Source: Castanea sativa
Taxonomy: Eukaryota; Streptophyta; Magnoliopsida; Fagales; Fagaceae
Length of the DNA stretch: 64,000 bases
Direction: 5' to 3'
Assembly: GCF_040712315.1 (NCBI RefSeq)
Contig: NC_134023.1
Coordinates: 12,285,442-12,349,441 of the forward strand
This document shows positions 23,680 through 36,142 of the stretch, piece after piece. The position numbers and the translations under genes were made by a program. Position 1 is the first letter of the stretch; each line of letters begins with the position of its first letter. The notes below the pieces were generated by a model that saw only the letters and a program-made list of their open reading frames with translations, was not told where the DNA came from and searched no databases.

Positions 23680-26302
23680 AAAAAACTAATAGGTAATAAT
23701 TAATTTAAGAATATATCAAGATTTAAAATAAAAATTCAAAATACCAAAATATCAAAACATAAAAAATAAAAAAATGAATGAAAGATTAGTGAAGATTGGT
23801 TGAATATCACTAGAGATGGACAGCTAAAATAGGGATTTTTTTTTTAATATGTTTTGGTGGTTTAAGATTTTAGTTTAAATTCTAATAAATTCTTAACATA
23901 ACTATGAGCTGGAAGTTTTTTTTTTTTTTAAATAGTGTTGAGGACTCCTTTTTTGCCCCACGTGGCACCATTTCATTGGCAACCCATGCTATATCAACAT
24001 ATTATTGATTTTTTGGGTAAATCTATTTAAAACCCAAAATAAGCTCATATTTCATTCAACTACATAGATTTGACTCACATGGCCCGTGAGAGGCGGATTC
24101 ATGGTCCACATTTCCTTTTCATCAATTGGGATCATAACCCCTGATATCATCAACATCAATATATGGATCGGGCTCACACAATGAATCAAAGCTCATGGCC
24201 TATATTACCTCTCATATTCATGGAAAGCAGCTTCTTCAACAAAAGCTCATATTCACACAAAACGACAACAAAACCTAAGGTACGTCATCTCATCTTCGGC
24301 TTATGATCCAAGCTCATGAGTCTCTTTGGGAAAACTTTGGAAGTTGTGGTTTAGAGGGCTAGGTATGTTCAGTAAAGCTCCAGTGGTTCAAAATTGATAA
24401 AAAAAACATGTTGTTTGGCATGTCTTCTCTAACTCCCTGAACTCTAACGAGTCCGTGTGTAGAGGGTAACATCTGGTAAGCATCTCTTATCACATAGTAC
24501 TTAAAATGATAAGACTCTCCATTGCTCTTTTCCTAAAACTTAATATTCATCATATGAAAAATACTCAATATATCTAGCCATCTAAATGCTGAGAAAATAA
24601 CTATTCATTCAATCTCCAGTTGTTCCTATACAAATTTAGAAACTTAATTATATTATTCCACATAAATCTTATTGCTACTTTCAGCTAAAATCCAACTCAA
24701 ACACATGGCCTAATCTAATTGGCTATCTTTAATCTCCAAATATATAGAATATTCATGATATCTCTAATACCCAGCTGTTGTCTGCCACAATCAGACCAAA
24801 TATTCCTCTGCCAACTGCTAGAGCAGAGCATTAAATGATTTTTTTGCTCACCAAGATTAAGTCACAATACAATGAGACCTTAACTAAATCTCTAAAACGT
24901 CTATGAGAGACCCTGCCCCTAGCCCATTTTTTAGGTGTTATGTTAGGCCAAACCCACGTGAATAGGTGGAGTCGTGTTATTGTATCTCAAAATGGAGGTT
25001 CGACTAGTTATATTTTCCCCTTTAGATTAAGGGTTTTACAATGAAGTCGTCATTTATTTAATTATTAGAATAAATAAGAAAACCAAAATTGAAAATTTTC
25101 TCATTTTATTAATTTGAAATTGAATTTACATTGATCATAGGAAATTATATGGCTTTGGTCCTAGGTACAATCTAAGATAAAGTACATGGCTTTGTTTCCT
25201 AGTTACAATCTAGAAATTGAAAATTACATGGATAAGCATTAGATCTACTAACCCTTGATCTAAGCTCGGAAGGCTATGTTATAAGGTGGAAAGGTGTTAG
25301 GCACTCACCTTGCCCGGTGAAACTGGTCTTCTAGACTATGGTGGCCAACATTCATATCATATCATCCAATATGTCAATCAATTTGCATGTTGAATTTAAT
25401 GTGTGTGCATGTGATGAACCTTAATTAAATTTATTAAGTATTGCATTTGGATTGAAAAATAAATTCTAGTGAATGTGTGTGTATGGTGATATCCTAGATT
25501 CAAGGATTTGAAAGAATTATGAAACAAATATGTTTTTCATATTTTTGATGTGGATTTAAGATCAAAACTAGTGTTTATGCATGGACATGTAGTGAACAAC
25601 CAAGAACATGTGAAGAACACATAAGAACAATTAAGAACATGCAAACATATTCAAGAGAATTTAAATAATTACTATCATGCTTTAATCCTAAATTCTCATC
25701 ATGACAACACAAAATACAAGTTAGGGAAATTGATTATACCTTCATGCAATATCCACAACGTGGAGGAGGAGACTCTTGGTAGAGGTCCTAAGGGTGGAGG
25801 AAAAGAAGAGATAGGAGAGAGAGGGGGAGAGTGAGTCTCACTCAATACCTTGAGTTTCACGAAGACCAAAATATGACAAGACTACTCAACTTCACTAGAA
25901 CTCAAGAGAGGAGAAGAAATGGGGTTTTTGTGTCTTTTGGAATGGAGGAGAGTTGGGTTTATATAGTAGTGGTAGAGAAAATATGAATGGAAAGACATTT
26001 AATGAGAGTTGACAAATAATCATGAACCTATACCTTATTTTAGCCCTTCGGGAAATCTGGTGTATTAAATGTAAAGATTGGTGAGAGTGAGGAGCAAGCA
26101 AAACTCTGTTTTCTAGTAGCTACTGTAACAGCCTGTAGAGCCAATTTCAAAAAATCATATCTTACTCAATTCTGATCAAAATTGTCCCGTTATTTTGCTA
26201 AAATTGAAGCACCGGATGTCTAGTTTTTGACAAAATTAACCTCATTCATAGATTCAAAATATTCTGAAAGATATCAACGAAATGGTGAACAGAGGTCATT
26301 TG
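23680..26302. other. Intergenic stretch, no gene recognised
   Basis: AT-rich DNA. Around 25280-25350 the phrase ggtgttaggcactcacc resembles LTR leader debris. The stretch 26119-26300 shares phrases (tcactcaattctgatca, attgaagc...ggatgtcta) with 45940-46035, pointing to two diverged pieces of one repeat family. No coding sequence supported. Confidence 0.55.
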
Positions 26303-28345
26303 CCAAGCAACAACTGACTTATGACAGTTGTGACAGCTTTTCTTAACAGCTGGGACAGCTTTTTCAGAATAGTTGTGACAGCTGACCCAACAGCCTTAAC
26401 ATTACTAATTTTTCCTCATCTGGCTAAGAACTAAAACCACTAAGTAACTATCTCTTTCTTGCGAAAATACTTTCCTTTTTTGCTTCTCTTTCCTCCAATA
26501 GCTTTTACCCAAAATAGCAAGAACAACTTAAAGCTAAACATACCATTTTTAGCCAAATCCTAGGATGGATTTTTTGAAAATTCATTGCTAATTGGGACAG
26601 ATTTTGGCAGAAATTATTTGCTAAAATACCCCTTTAAACTCAGCTAGATAGAGCCCCCCATCAACACCTCAAGGGGGACACCAAGAGGGAAGAACAACTC
26701 TCTCATGAACTTATCTATTCCCTCTCTCTCTAATGATCTTCTTAAGCTCTCAATGAAGTTTTGAGCTTCTGAGTTATTAGTTTCTAAATGAGGAACTAAA
26801 TTCTTCAGCCTTTAGCTCATAAATGCCTTCATAAGCCCTCATCCATCCTTCAGCAGTAAATCCCAGCAACATTGCTAAACATATTACAACACTATTACCC
26901 CTCTTATACTCATTCTCTCACTCTCTATATTCAGAAAATACACCTATCTTACTGCTCCCATTTCCAAATACCTAAACACATCTCCACGCTCTTCTCCTAC
27001 AAAATCTTTCCTCTTGGAAAGCAATCTCTACAACTTCTCCAGCGGTTATAATATCATATTTTTACTATCTTTAACCTTCTTATCTTTCATACTCCCATAT
27101 ATCATACACATTACAAATACTATATCCCACAAAATATCTATATGTTTTACCATCTCCACACTTCTCAAGAGATATTAAACGCTCATACTAAAAGCCCTTC
27201 TCATAAAAGATATAAACTTCTAATGCTAAAGCCCTTCTCCTAGAAGGCACCAAGATCTCATATTAAAGCCCTTCTCATGAAAGACACAAATCTATCTTAC
27301 ATAAAGCCCTTCTCTTAGAAGGCACAAATACTCCATACAAAAGCCCTTCTCATGGAAAGAAACACTATTCATAATTTCACAACAACTAAAAGAGCATTGT
27401 TAAAGGGAAAACTCATTTAAGTGAATGATAAGAGGGGCGAGCTTAACCAACCCCTACACATAGCTGGACATACTCTCTCTCCCTCCAGTTGCACCCATTT
27501 TTTCCCTTCAATCTTGAAGTTATCATGACAAACTGTCTCTCTACCGATGGAGTCATTCTATTGGAATGCAATCAACTCATTGATGCTATACAGTTGGAGC
27601 TGCAAACCATTAGAGATAAGTGATTCTGCTTCCATCTCTTTAAATTTATATTATTAAGTACATGATTACTTCACCTTTAAATACATATTACTTTATTTCA
27701 ACTATTATTACAATAATTAATTAAAGCTATTATATCAAACACATATTACATATTTATTCAACCATTATCGTAATTCTTAAACTTTGATTTTAATGGTTTT
27801 GTAGGCTTAAAAATATGCTGGTAGCCGTTGGACCACGTGGCCCAATGTTGAGTTCCAGACGCAACTCCCCAAACAAACCCGGGTCTAGCAAAGTCACCCC
27901 TCCAACGGACCACATGTGGCCGAGGAACCGAAAAAGTCCCCTGAACAAATAACTAATGCGGCACCACTTGTAAGGATACTGTATAAAATTTGTAGTACCT
28001 CTAGCATTACCCAATGTTTAATCAATCATGTGTCAATAAATCTTTGCCATGTGTTCATAATTTTATAAATAAAATAATTTAGTCCAAGTCAGATACCACA
28101 TCATCTGTATTAGGCCACATAGCACAAAAACTAACGTACATAAACAAAAGGACAAAAAGTAGAACATTTTGCAAAATTTAGAGAAAAAAAAATGAACTTT
28201 TATGAAAGTTTACAAACAAAAATGATATTTTACCCAATATATTTCAAATTTCCCACGGCTAGGCCAGTTCCACAAATAATTCTATACGTGGACAAGCTTG
28301 AATCCTTAGAAGAAATTATGGTAGCAAAACAAAGTAGCAAAAAAT
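26303..28345. repeat. ~2.0-kb repeat, copy A (uninterrupted)
   Basis: It is nearly identical to 29773-30374 plus 34730-36142. The match begins at ccaagcaacaactgac and ends around cttgaatcc / aaagtagcaaaa. Copy A has ttagaagaaattatgg-type extra sequence near 28306-28325 that copy B lacks. It contains a five-unit hairpin array (27192-27360) and a 74-codon open frame (27790-28014, - strand) that also stays open in copy B. The repeat's class is unknown: no TG...CA ends, PBS or transposon protein were recognised. It holds the empty target site of the hAT element at 26892-26899. Confidence 0.85.
27192..27360 (+). repeat. Five-unit array of hairpin-forming motifs (copy A)
   Basis: The motif aaagcccttctc occurs five times, starting near 27192, 27228, 27265, 27303 and 27340 (spacing 36-38 bp). 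Each is followed within a few bases by agaaggcac or a degenerate version, so each unit can fold as gcccttct...agaaggc. The same array lies at about 35015-35190 in copy B. Confidence 0.8.
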
Positions 28346-29772
28346 ATGAGATTGAGAGGGAAACACTACTAATTGTTCAGCTGGATCAGGGTTTGGAAGC
28401 AACATTATGTGCCTGAGAGCAAAACAGAAGAGAAAAATGGTTAGGTAAGACCGTGAGAGCCTGAGATTGAGAGGGAAAAACTAATTTTTGTTTGGTGGGA
28501 TTAGGGTTTGGAAGAGAAATGAAGAAGGTAGCTGATGACAAAGTCAGTGACTTCCGAGTCTGAGAGGCGAAACTAGAGTAAGGCAGAAGCAAAAGCCTAG
28601 AGAGTGAAGACTGAAGAGGAGAAATGAGAGATGACTAATGAGAGATTAAGAGTGGGCGATAGCTGAGTTGGAAACAACTCATGGGAAAAGACCTCTGTGG
28701 CTAAGATCAAAAGAGGAAAAAAATATCACTGACTCAAACAGTGACAAGCACGTTTTTTTTTTTAATATATTTTTTTTCAAAAAAACACAAGTGGCAATTA
28801 ATGCGGCATTTTTATATTTTTTAATATATTTTTTTTTCAAAAAATGTAGTGGCATGATTGTACGCCCACTAACCCACATACGGCCATACAGCTTTTTTAT
28901 TTTTAATATTTTTATCTTTAAAACTCTTCTTGTGGCATATACTTACTTACTTAGCCTTACTTAGACAAGACCACTCAAGAGTAGGCCTGTTCAACCAGAC
29001 GAACTGGGTTTAAAAAATATATCAATTTCTACTACCTGAGTCCTTGACACACGCTAACTTTTTTTTTTTTTTGATAGGCTGACACACACTAACTTGTTTT
29101 TTAATTAAAAATTTATTTTTGCTAAATGATAACTGATAAGGATGTTAGGACTTAGGACTTAGAACTTAGAACTCTTCTTAGAATTCAAAATTTTTTTGAT
29201 AAAGAACAACTCTGTTCAGTGTTCTTGGATGAACGTTCCTCTTGCCTCTTCTTAGAATGTCTTCTTCTTCTTCTTAAACCATGCTCGGGTCGGTTTGGTC
29301 TTCATCGGTGTGCAAATCTCAGCACCGATGGCCGCACCGGTCCGACGTCGGCATTGAAAATCTACCGCCGACCACTGTGCCAGAAACCTTCGGCGGAGCC
29401 CTGAGCGGGGCAGGGCGGTGCGGTTAGACCGGTTTTTTCGGTGCCAATATATCCTTGAATAGGCCTAGCTTCATTAACTATCAACCAATCATTCTCTTAT
29501 TTACTAAAAATGTGCTGTAATAGAACCTTGGACAAAAATACAAACACGCAAAAAAGGGAGCATTTCCAGCAGAACCCCAGCAGTGTATTCAACACTTGAC
29601 ACCCGGCTGAAACTGATATAACCAGCCATTTAATACTGAAATCCCAGCAGCCAACTGCTATACCCAAAATAGCAAGATACCCTTAAAAGAGATCTTACCA
29701 TTTTCAGCAAAATCCATGAAATAAATGCCCCAGCAGTATGAAATCACCCATCTGACCTCATTTGCTTCTGCC
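28346..29772. other. Spacer between the two 2-kb repeats
   Basis: It contains poly-T/poly-A rich modules repeated at about 28750-28860 (ttttttttttaatatatt ... tttcaaaaaa twice) and a short GC- and CpG-rich patch at about 29280-29440, unusual for this AT-rich area. No recognised protein. The stretch 29550-29770 is rich in cagcag phrases resembling the start of the repeat that follows. Confidence 0.5.
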
Positions 29773-30374
29773 CCAAGCAACAACTGACTTATGACAGCTG
29801 TAACAGCTTTTCTTGACAGTTGGGACAGCTTTTTCAGAACAGCTGTTACAGCTGACCCAACAGCCTTAACATTACTAATTTTTCCTCATCTGGCTAAGAA
29901 CTAAAACCACTAAGTAACTATCTCTTTCTTGCTAAAATACTTTCCTTTTTTGCTTCTCTTTCCTCTAGCAGCTTTTACCCAAAACAACAAGAACAACTTA
30001 AAGCTAAACATACCATTTTTAGCCAAATCCTAGGATGGATTTTCTGAAAATTCATTGCTAATTGGGACAGATTTTGGCAGAAATTATTTGCTAAAATACC
30101 CCTTTAAACTCAGCTAGATAGAACCCCCCCATCAACACCTCAAAGGGGACACTAAGAAGGAAGAACAACTCTCTCATGAACTTATCTATTCCCTCTCCCT
30201 CTAATGATCTTCTTAAGCTCTCAATGAAGTTTTGAGCTTCTGAGTTTTTAGTTTCTAAATGAGGAACTAAATTCTTCAGCCCTTAGCTCATAAATGCCTT
30301 CATAAGCCCTCATCCATCCTTCAGCAGTAAATCCCAGCAACATTGCTAAATATACTACAACACTATTACCCCTC

Positions 30375-33300
30375 CAGGGGCGTAGCCAGGAATTTTTATA
30401 TGAGGGGGCCGATTTGAAGTATTGATATAAAAAACATAAATCACAAGTCTATTAAATATGAAATTTCAATTTTGATATATCTTAAACATTAATGAACATA
30501 CAAAAACTGTCTAGTTCACTATAGACATATACAAAAATATCCACACAAAAAAAACACTTCACATCAAAATCATGTCTGGCGACGATTTTTCATGGAATAG
30601 AATTCATCCATAATCATTTCCATGGTGAAATTTCCAGCAATTTCCTTTTCTATATAAACTATCATATTATCTGCCAAAAGTTCATCCTCCATTCTATTGC
30701 GAAGTCTTGTTTTTAATAGTTTCATAGCTGAAAAAGCTCGTTCTGTAGTTGCTGTAGAAACTGGAAGAGTCAACACAAGACGAATCAGTCTATCAATTAA
30801 ATGATAGAATGTAGACTTCCCTGAATTTCTAATCCCCTTAATAGCTCAGATATTGTACTCATATTCTAAAAATTTGGATGCTTTGTCACATTAAGCTTAT
30901 AATGTTGCAATTAATGCTTCAAAAGAAAAATTTCCTATTCAGTGAAATCTTGAGGATAATAGTTTTAAGCCAAATTGCAAATATCACCAATTTTGAATGA
31001 TCTAAAAGCATCATTAGGATTTAATGCTGAACTAAGAGTGAGAAGCTGCTGTTAGCTAACAAAATCTACTATTCAATTCTTGCAATTAAAAATCTATTGC
31101 AACTGTAAATATGTCAATTCTTAAATGATGTTCTATTGTTGTCAAAACTTCATCTTGATGATGGTATCTACCTCGAGCTTTAGTGTAACGAGCATTTAAA
31201 TCAGGATTATCAATTTCATGTTGTCCACAAAATGATTTAACACTAGCAAGTAAAGGCTCCCATCCATCATCTCTCAACTTTTGAATAAGTGATTTTGTAG
31301 TTGAAACTAAATGCATGACATTTAAAAGATCCTGAGAATGTTGTTGCAAAGCTTGGCAAAGAATATTAGTAATTCCCATAATCTCTTTCAGATATGCAAA
31401 ATTAAAACAAATTCAAATGATGTTAATACTTGATAAGCTCCCTCGGCATCACCACGTTGTTTATACTTAGCCCCTTCCTCAAAGATAGTATTGATAACTT
31501 TGCAAGTTGCAACAAAATTTTTTATCAAACTACAAATAGATTGAAAATGAGATCCCCAACGTGTATCTCTAGCCCGTTGCAAAGTACCAATTTGGTTTGC
31601 TCCTCTTCCAATCTCAATTTCATTAGAAGCAATCATATTCTCAATTTGTTCCCCTTGAGCATATTGCAATTCATCATTACGCTCACTAGAACCAATGACA
31701 ATATTGATAATATTAGTCAAATGATCAAAGAATTAATGAACAACTTTTACCTCTCTAGATGCAGTAACTAAAGCCAATTGCAACCTATGAGCCATGCAAT
31801 GTACATAATAAGCATAAGGGCATTCTTTAAGAAATAGAGCCTGTAATCCATTCCATTCACCACGCATATTACTAGCTCCATCATACCCTTGACCTCGAAT
31901 ATTCTCAATGTGAAGGTTGTAACGAGAAAGGACATCACATATCTCTTTCTTTAGGGTCAACGCAGTAGTATCTCTAACATGCACAACATGAAAGAAACGC
32001 TCTTTAAGAAAACCATTTTTATCGACAAATCTCAAAATAATGGCCATTTGCTCTCTCTTCGACTCATCCCGGGCTTCATCAACGAGAATGCAAAATTTTG
32101 CATCTCCAATTTCTTCACGAATAGCACTTCGCACATTACTAGCAAGAATATGCAAAATCTCCTTTTGAATTGTGGGTGATGTATATTTGGCATTTCGTGG
32201 AGCATTTTCCAAGACAACACTAGCTATTTTGTCATTGAAAGTTGATGTGAATTTTATCAACTCAATAAAATTACCTCTATTTTTTGAATCAAGACTTTCA
32301 TCATGACCTCTAAAAGCACAAGCTTGGAATGCTAGCCATCGAGCACACTCTATTGAAGTTTTGAGCCGCAACCGATTATTCTCTAATTCTTTTGACGTTT
32401 GTTTCTCAATTAGCTTGTCAATATGTCGTGAATAATTCTTTAAATCCTCGCAACATTTCACAGCAATTTTATGTGGAGAGTTTGGATCTTTCCCTACATG
32501 ACGAAGTAAAGGACAATTCATTCCATCATTCACCTTTTTCCAATTATTAAAACCTGTTGAAATGAATGCATCCGATCCGGGACGACCTATTGGTTTCTTA
32601 CTAAAAAGATAGCAAGGTAGACAATATATCGCATCCATTGAAGGTGAGTATTCCAACCAATCCCTATGTGAATGTAATTCAAACCATGAAGGTTGAAATC
32701 GACGACGATGAGTATCATTGTTGTATGGATAGTCTATATTTTTAGGTTGATATGGACCTTCTTTGAGATAAGCTCGTCGGATTTCATCTTGTTTGTTGAT
32801 AGGGAATTCACATATTTGTTTACGTGATCCTGGATCACGATCTATCTCTTCAAATTGAATTCTTGAACATTTGGAGGGGTGTTCATCAGGCATTGAAGTA
32901 TCAACATTTGTATCTACAACACAGGTGTCCTAATTTCTGAATTGCTAACATCTTTTTTCTTAAAGAATGCATCAATTGTTTTTTGTTTGCTCATAATTCT
33001 TTTAGCTTTAAGAATATTACTCAAAAATTAGCCTAAAAAAAGAACTTTAAAAAATAAAATTTTAATTAGAAATTTTTACTTAGTTATATGGATGTTATTC
33101 ATACTCAAGAAAAAACAAAATTTCCACTATAATTTAAACATTCAACCTATTTTTAATACAACTATAATTAATAATAACCCCTCAATTGATATTATCCATG
33201 CATACACATGATTTGGTATTTTCACACGTCCTTCTCAGTTGGGTTGAGCTGGACTAGTGGACTTGTTGCACTTGATTTGGGTCATTATACAACTCTAATA

Positions 33301-34721
33301 TATTATACACAACTTTGGCCCATGCCTTTTTTGTGATATCCTTCTTTTTGTTAGTTTCCCCTAACATGGATAGAAACGGATTGCAGGAAGGACACAATCA
33401 CACAATTATAAATGATAATTATAATCTTGACTGATATTGCCAATTCTGAGACAAACAAGTTGTTTAAGTTCTTTATGCTCTCTCTTGTGTATCTCTTACC
33501 TAATATTGTTTAGTTATATTTATTTACTTTACATGTGGGTTTCACTTGTCTAGTTGTCTTTTTTAGAGATGATTGCTGAGCTTATTATATGAGAATCTTT
33601 GGTTTTAATTTTATGACACAATTCGTTTTGGGCAGAAAAAAAAATGCTTCACTGTTTTCAAGTTCTGTTGGCAATACTATTACTGGCATTAAGCATAACA
33701 AGCTCACATGCTTTCCGGAAATATAGACATCCTAAAATAAAATCTTCAATTTACCTATCTCCTAAGTTTGTGCTGGCCTCAAACAAAAACAAAAATTAAA
33801 CACACAATGACACAAATATTGTTACACAACATAAACCAAAAAATTTAACAATACTCATAGCCACATCACATGATATCTAACTAATTAAAAATAGGTAATG
33901 AATTAAAATAATTTTACCTTAGAAACTTTGTCTCCACAAAGTGCAAAGATCAAAGATGGGTGTGGGCTAAGTCTACTGCCTCTCCCTTCAAGACTGCCTT
34001 CAATAATGTATTTCTCTAAAAAATTTATGAAAATATAAAGAGCATGTAAATAATTAGATGTAGATAGTTGAGAAAATCAAAAAAAGAAACTAAAAATAAA
34101 TGAATGTCTAATGCTTAAGAAAGAGATGAAAACTCACCAGCCAATCACCAAGCCAATCACCAAGTTCCAAATCTTGAAATTGGACAATGAAATATGTTGA
34201 GTGATTTGCTTTAGAAAGCAAGAACAAAGAAAATTTTGGTTAAGATTTTTTTTTTTTTTCGGACAGTGAGACTCTGTGAGAACAGGGGACTGACGGTGCA
34301 AAGGTTTTGGGGCTGTACTCTGGTAGGCAGTGGAGTCAGGAGTGGGAAGTGTATCAAAGAAGGAAGTGTATCAAAGAAGACAAAAAAGAAAAAGAAAAAA
34401 AAGAATAAGAAGTCAAGGGAATGGATTCGGTGGGGTGGGTTTTGAGATTGAGAGAAAAGTGGAATTTTGTTTGTATTATTTGGACTTGAGTCTTGACTAC
34501 TTAATTGTAGGTGGGCCAATATTTTGTTTTACTTGGAGTCTAAAACTGAAGCTGGGGCCTGAGGCTAAGAAAGTAAGAATAGTGGAACTAGTATGGGTAT
34601 GGGGGGGCCGGATATCATATATTGGGGGGGCCCAATTGATTTTTATGCATAGCTTAATGGATTTTTTTTTTTTTTTGCAGGGGCCATGGCCCCCCCAAGC
34701 CACTACGTGGCTCCGCCCCTG
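30375..34721 (-). mobile_element. hAT superfamily transposon, 4347 bp
   Basis: The termini cagggg-cgtagccagg and the inverse of ccacgtggctccgcccctg form terminal inverted repeats (cagggg-cg[t/g]agcca). The 8-bp target duplication tacccctc is present at 30367-30374 and 34722-34729. Copy A of the host repeat shows the single uninterrupted tacccctc, proving the boundaries. A transposase pseudogene of the TTF/ZMYM1-like class occupies the - strand. The right end near 34600-34700 has poly-G and poly-T subterminal tracts. Confidence 0.93.
30570..32994 (-). pseudogene. hAT transposase of TTF zinc finger / DUF4371 / hAT-dimerisation type, degenerate
   Basis: The reading starts at 32994 with MSKQKTIDAFFKKK, typical of these transposases. 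A frame change near 32925 leads into the long open stretch 32893-31736: a TTF-type finger region (WLEYS, IYCLPCYLFSKK), the DUF4371-like core (ILVDEARDESKREQM) and RGQGYDGASNMRGEW. A TAA at 31733-31735 replaces a glutamine. The frame resumes at 31720-31388 (RARDTRWGSHF), shifts near 31385 and continues 31379-31086, again ending at a TAA in a glutamine position. More damage follows before the C-terminal hAT dimerisation segment at 30776-30570 (LPVSTATTERAFSAMK). At least two frame changes and several stops, so this copy cannot make a full transposase. Confidence 0.92.
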
Positions 34722-35014
34722 TACCCCTCTTATACTCATTCTCTCACTCTCTATATTCAGAAAATACACCTATCTTATACTCCCATCTCCAAATACCTAA
34801 ACACATCTCCACGCTCTTTTGTTACAAAATCTTTCCTCTTGGAAAGCAATCTTTACAACTTCTCCAGCGGTTATAATATCATATTTTTACTATCTTTAAT
34901 CTTCTTATCTCCCATACTCCCATATATCATACATATTACAAATACTATATCCCACAAAATATCTATATATTTTACCATCTCTACACTTCTCAAGAGATAT
35001 CAAACGCTCATACT

Positions 35015-35190
35015 AAAAGCCCTTCTCATAGAAGACATAAACTTCTAATGCTAAAGCCCTTCTCCTAGAAGGCACCAAGATCTCATATTAAAGCCCTTCT
35101 CATGGAAGACACAAATCCATCTTACATAAAGCCCTTCTCTTAGAAGGCACAAATACTCCATACAAAAGCCCTTCTCATGGAAGGAAACAC
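35015..35190 (+). repeat. Five-unit array of hairpin-forming motifs (copy B)
   Basis: The same motif aaagcccttctc occurs at about 35015, 35053, 35090, 35128 and 35165, with the inverted agaaggcac half in most units. Unit number and spacing are unchanged relative to copy A. Confidence 0.8.
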
Positions 35191-36142
35191 TATTCATAAC
35201 TTCACAACAACTAAAAGAGCATTGTTAAGAGGAAAACTCATTTAAGTGCATGATAAGAGGGGCGAGCTTAACCAACCCCTACACATAGCTGGACATACTC
35301 TCTCTCCCTCTAGGTGCACCCATTTTTCCCCTTCAATCTTGAAGTTATCATGACAAACTGCCTCTCTACCAATGGAGTTATTTTGTTGGAATGCTATCAA
35401 CTCATTGATGCTATACAGTTGGAGCTGCAAACCATTAGAGATAAGTGACTCTGCTTCCATCTCTTTAAATTTACATTATTAAGTACATGATTACTTCAAC
35501 TTTAAATACATATTACTTTATTTCAACTATTATTACAATAATTAATCAAAACTATTATATCAAACACATATTACATATTTATTCAACCATTATCGTAATT
35601 CTTAAACTTTGATTTTAATGGTTTTGTAGGCTTAAAAATATGCTGGTAGCCGTTGGACCACGTGGCCCAATGTTGAGTTCCAGACGCAACTCCCCAAACA
35701 AACCCGGATCTAGCAAAGTCACCCCTCCAACGGACCACACGTGGCCGAGGAACCGAAAAAGTCCCCCGAACAAATAACTAATGCGGCACCACTTGTAAGG
35801 ATACTGTATAAAATTTGTAGTACCTCTAGCATTACCCAATGTTTAATCAATCATGTGTCAATAAATCTTTGCCATGTGTTCATAATTTTATAAATAAAAT
35901 AATTTGGTCCAAGTCAGATACCACATCATCTGTATTAGGCCACATAGCACATAAACTAACGTACATAAACAAAAGGACAAAAAGTAGAACATTTTGCAAA
36001 ATTTAGAGATAAAAAATGAACTTTTATGAAAGTTTACGAACAAAAATGATATTTTACCCAATATATTTCAAATTTCCCACGGCTAGGCCAGTTCCACAAA
36101 TAATTCTATACGTGGACAAGCTTGAATCCAAAGTAGCAAAAC

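Larger units (their letters stand above)
29773..36142. repeat. ~2.0-kb repeat, copy B, split by a hAT transposon
   Basis: It is collinear with copy A over 29773-30374 and 34730-36142. The intervening DNA is exactly the hAT element plus one duplicated target site. The right part holds the second hairpin array (about 35015-35190) and the second 74-codon open frame (35615-35839, - strand). Confidence 0.85.

Noticed and set aside
27192..27360. CRISPR-like pattern: short repeats with regular spacing
   Set aside because: Plant nuclear DNA, only five imperfect units, no cas genes, and the same array with the same spacers is present in a second repeat copy. It is part of a dispersed repeat.
34236..34800. 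Open frames with Lys- or Arg-rich translations near the right end of the hAT element
   Set aside because: They come from poly-purine and poly-T subterminal tracts and match no domain.
26303..36142. Copies A and B as the two LTRs of one retrotransposon
   Set aside because: No TG...CA ends, primer-binding site, polypurine tract or gag/pol between them were found; kept only as an open possibility.
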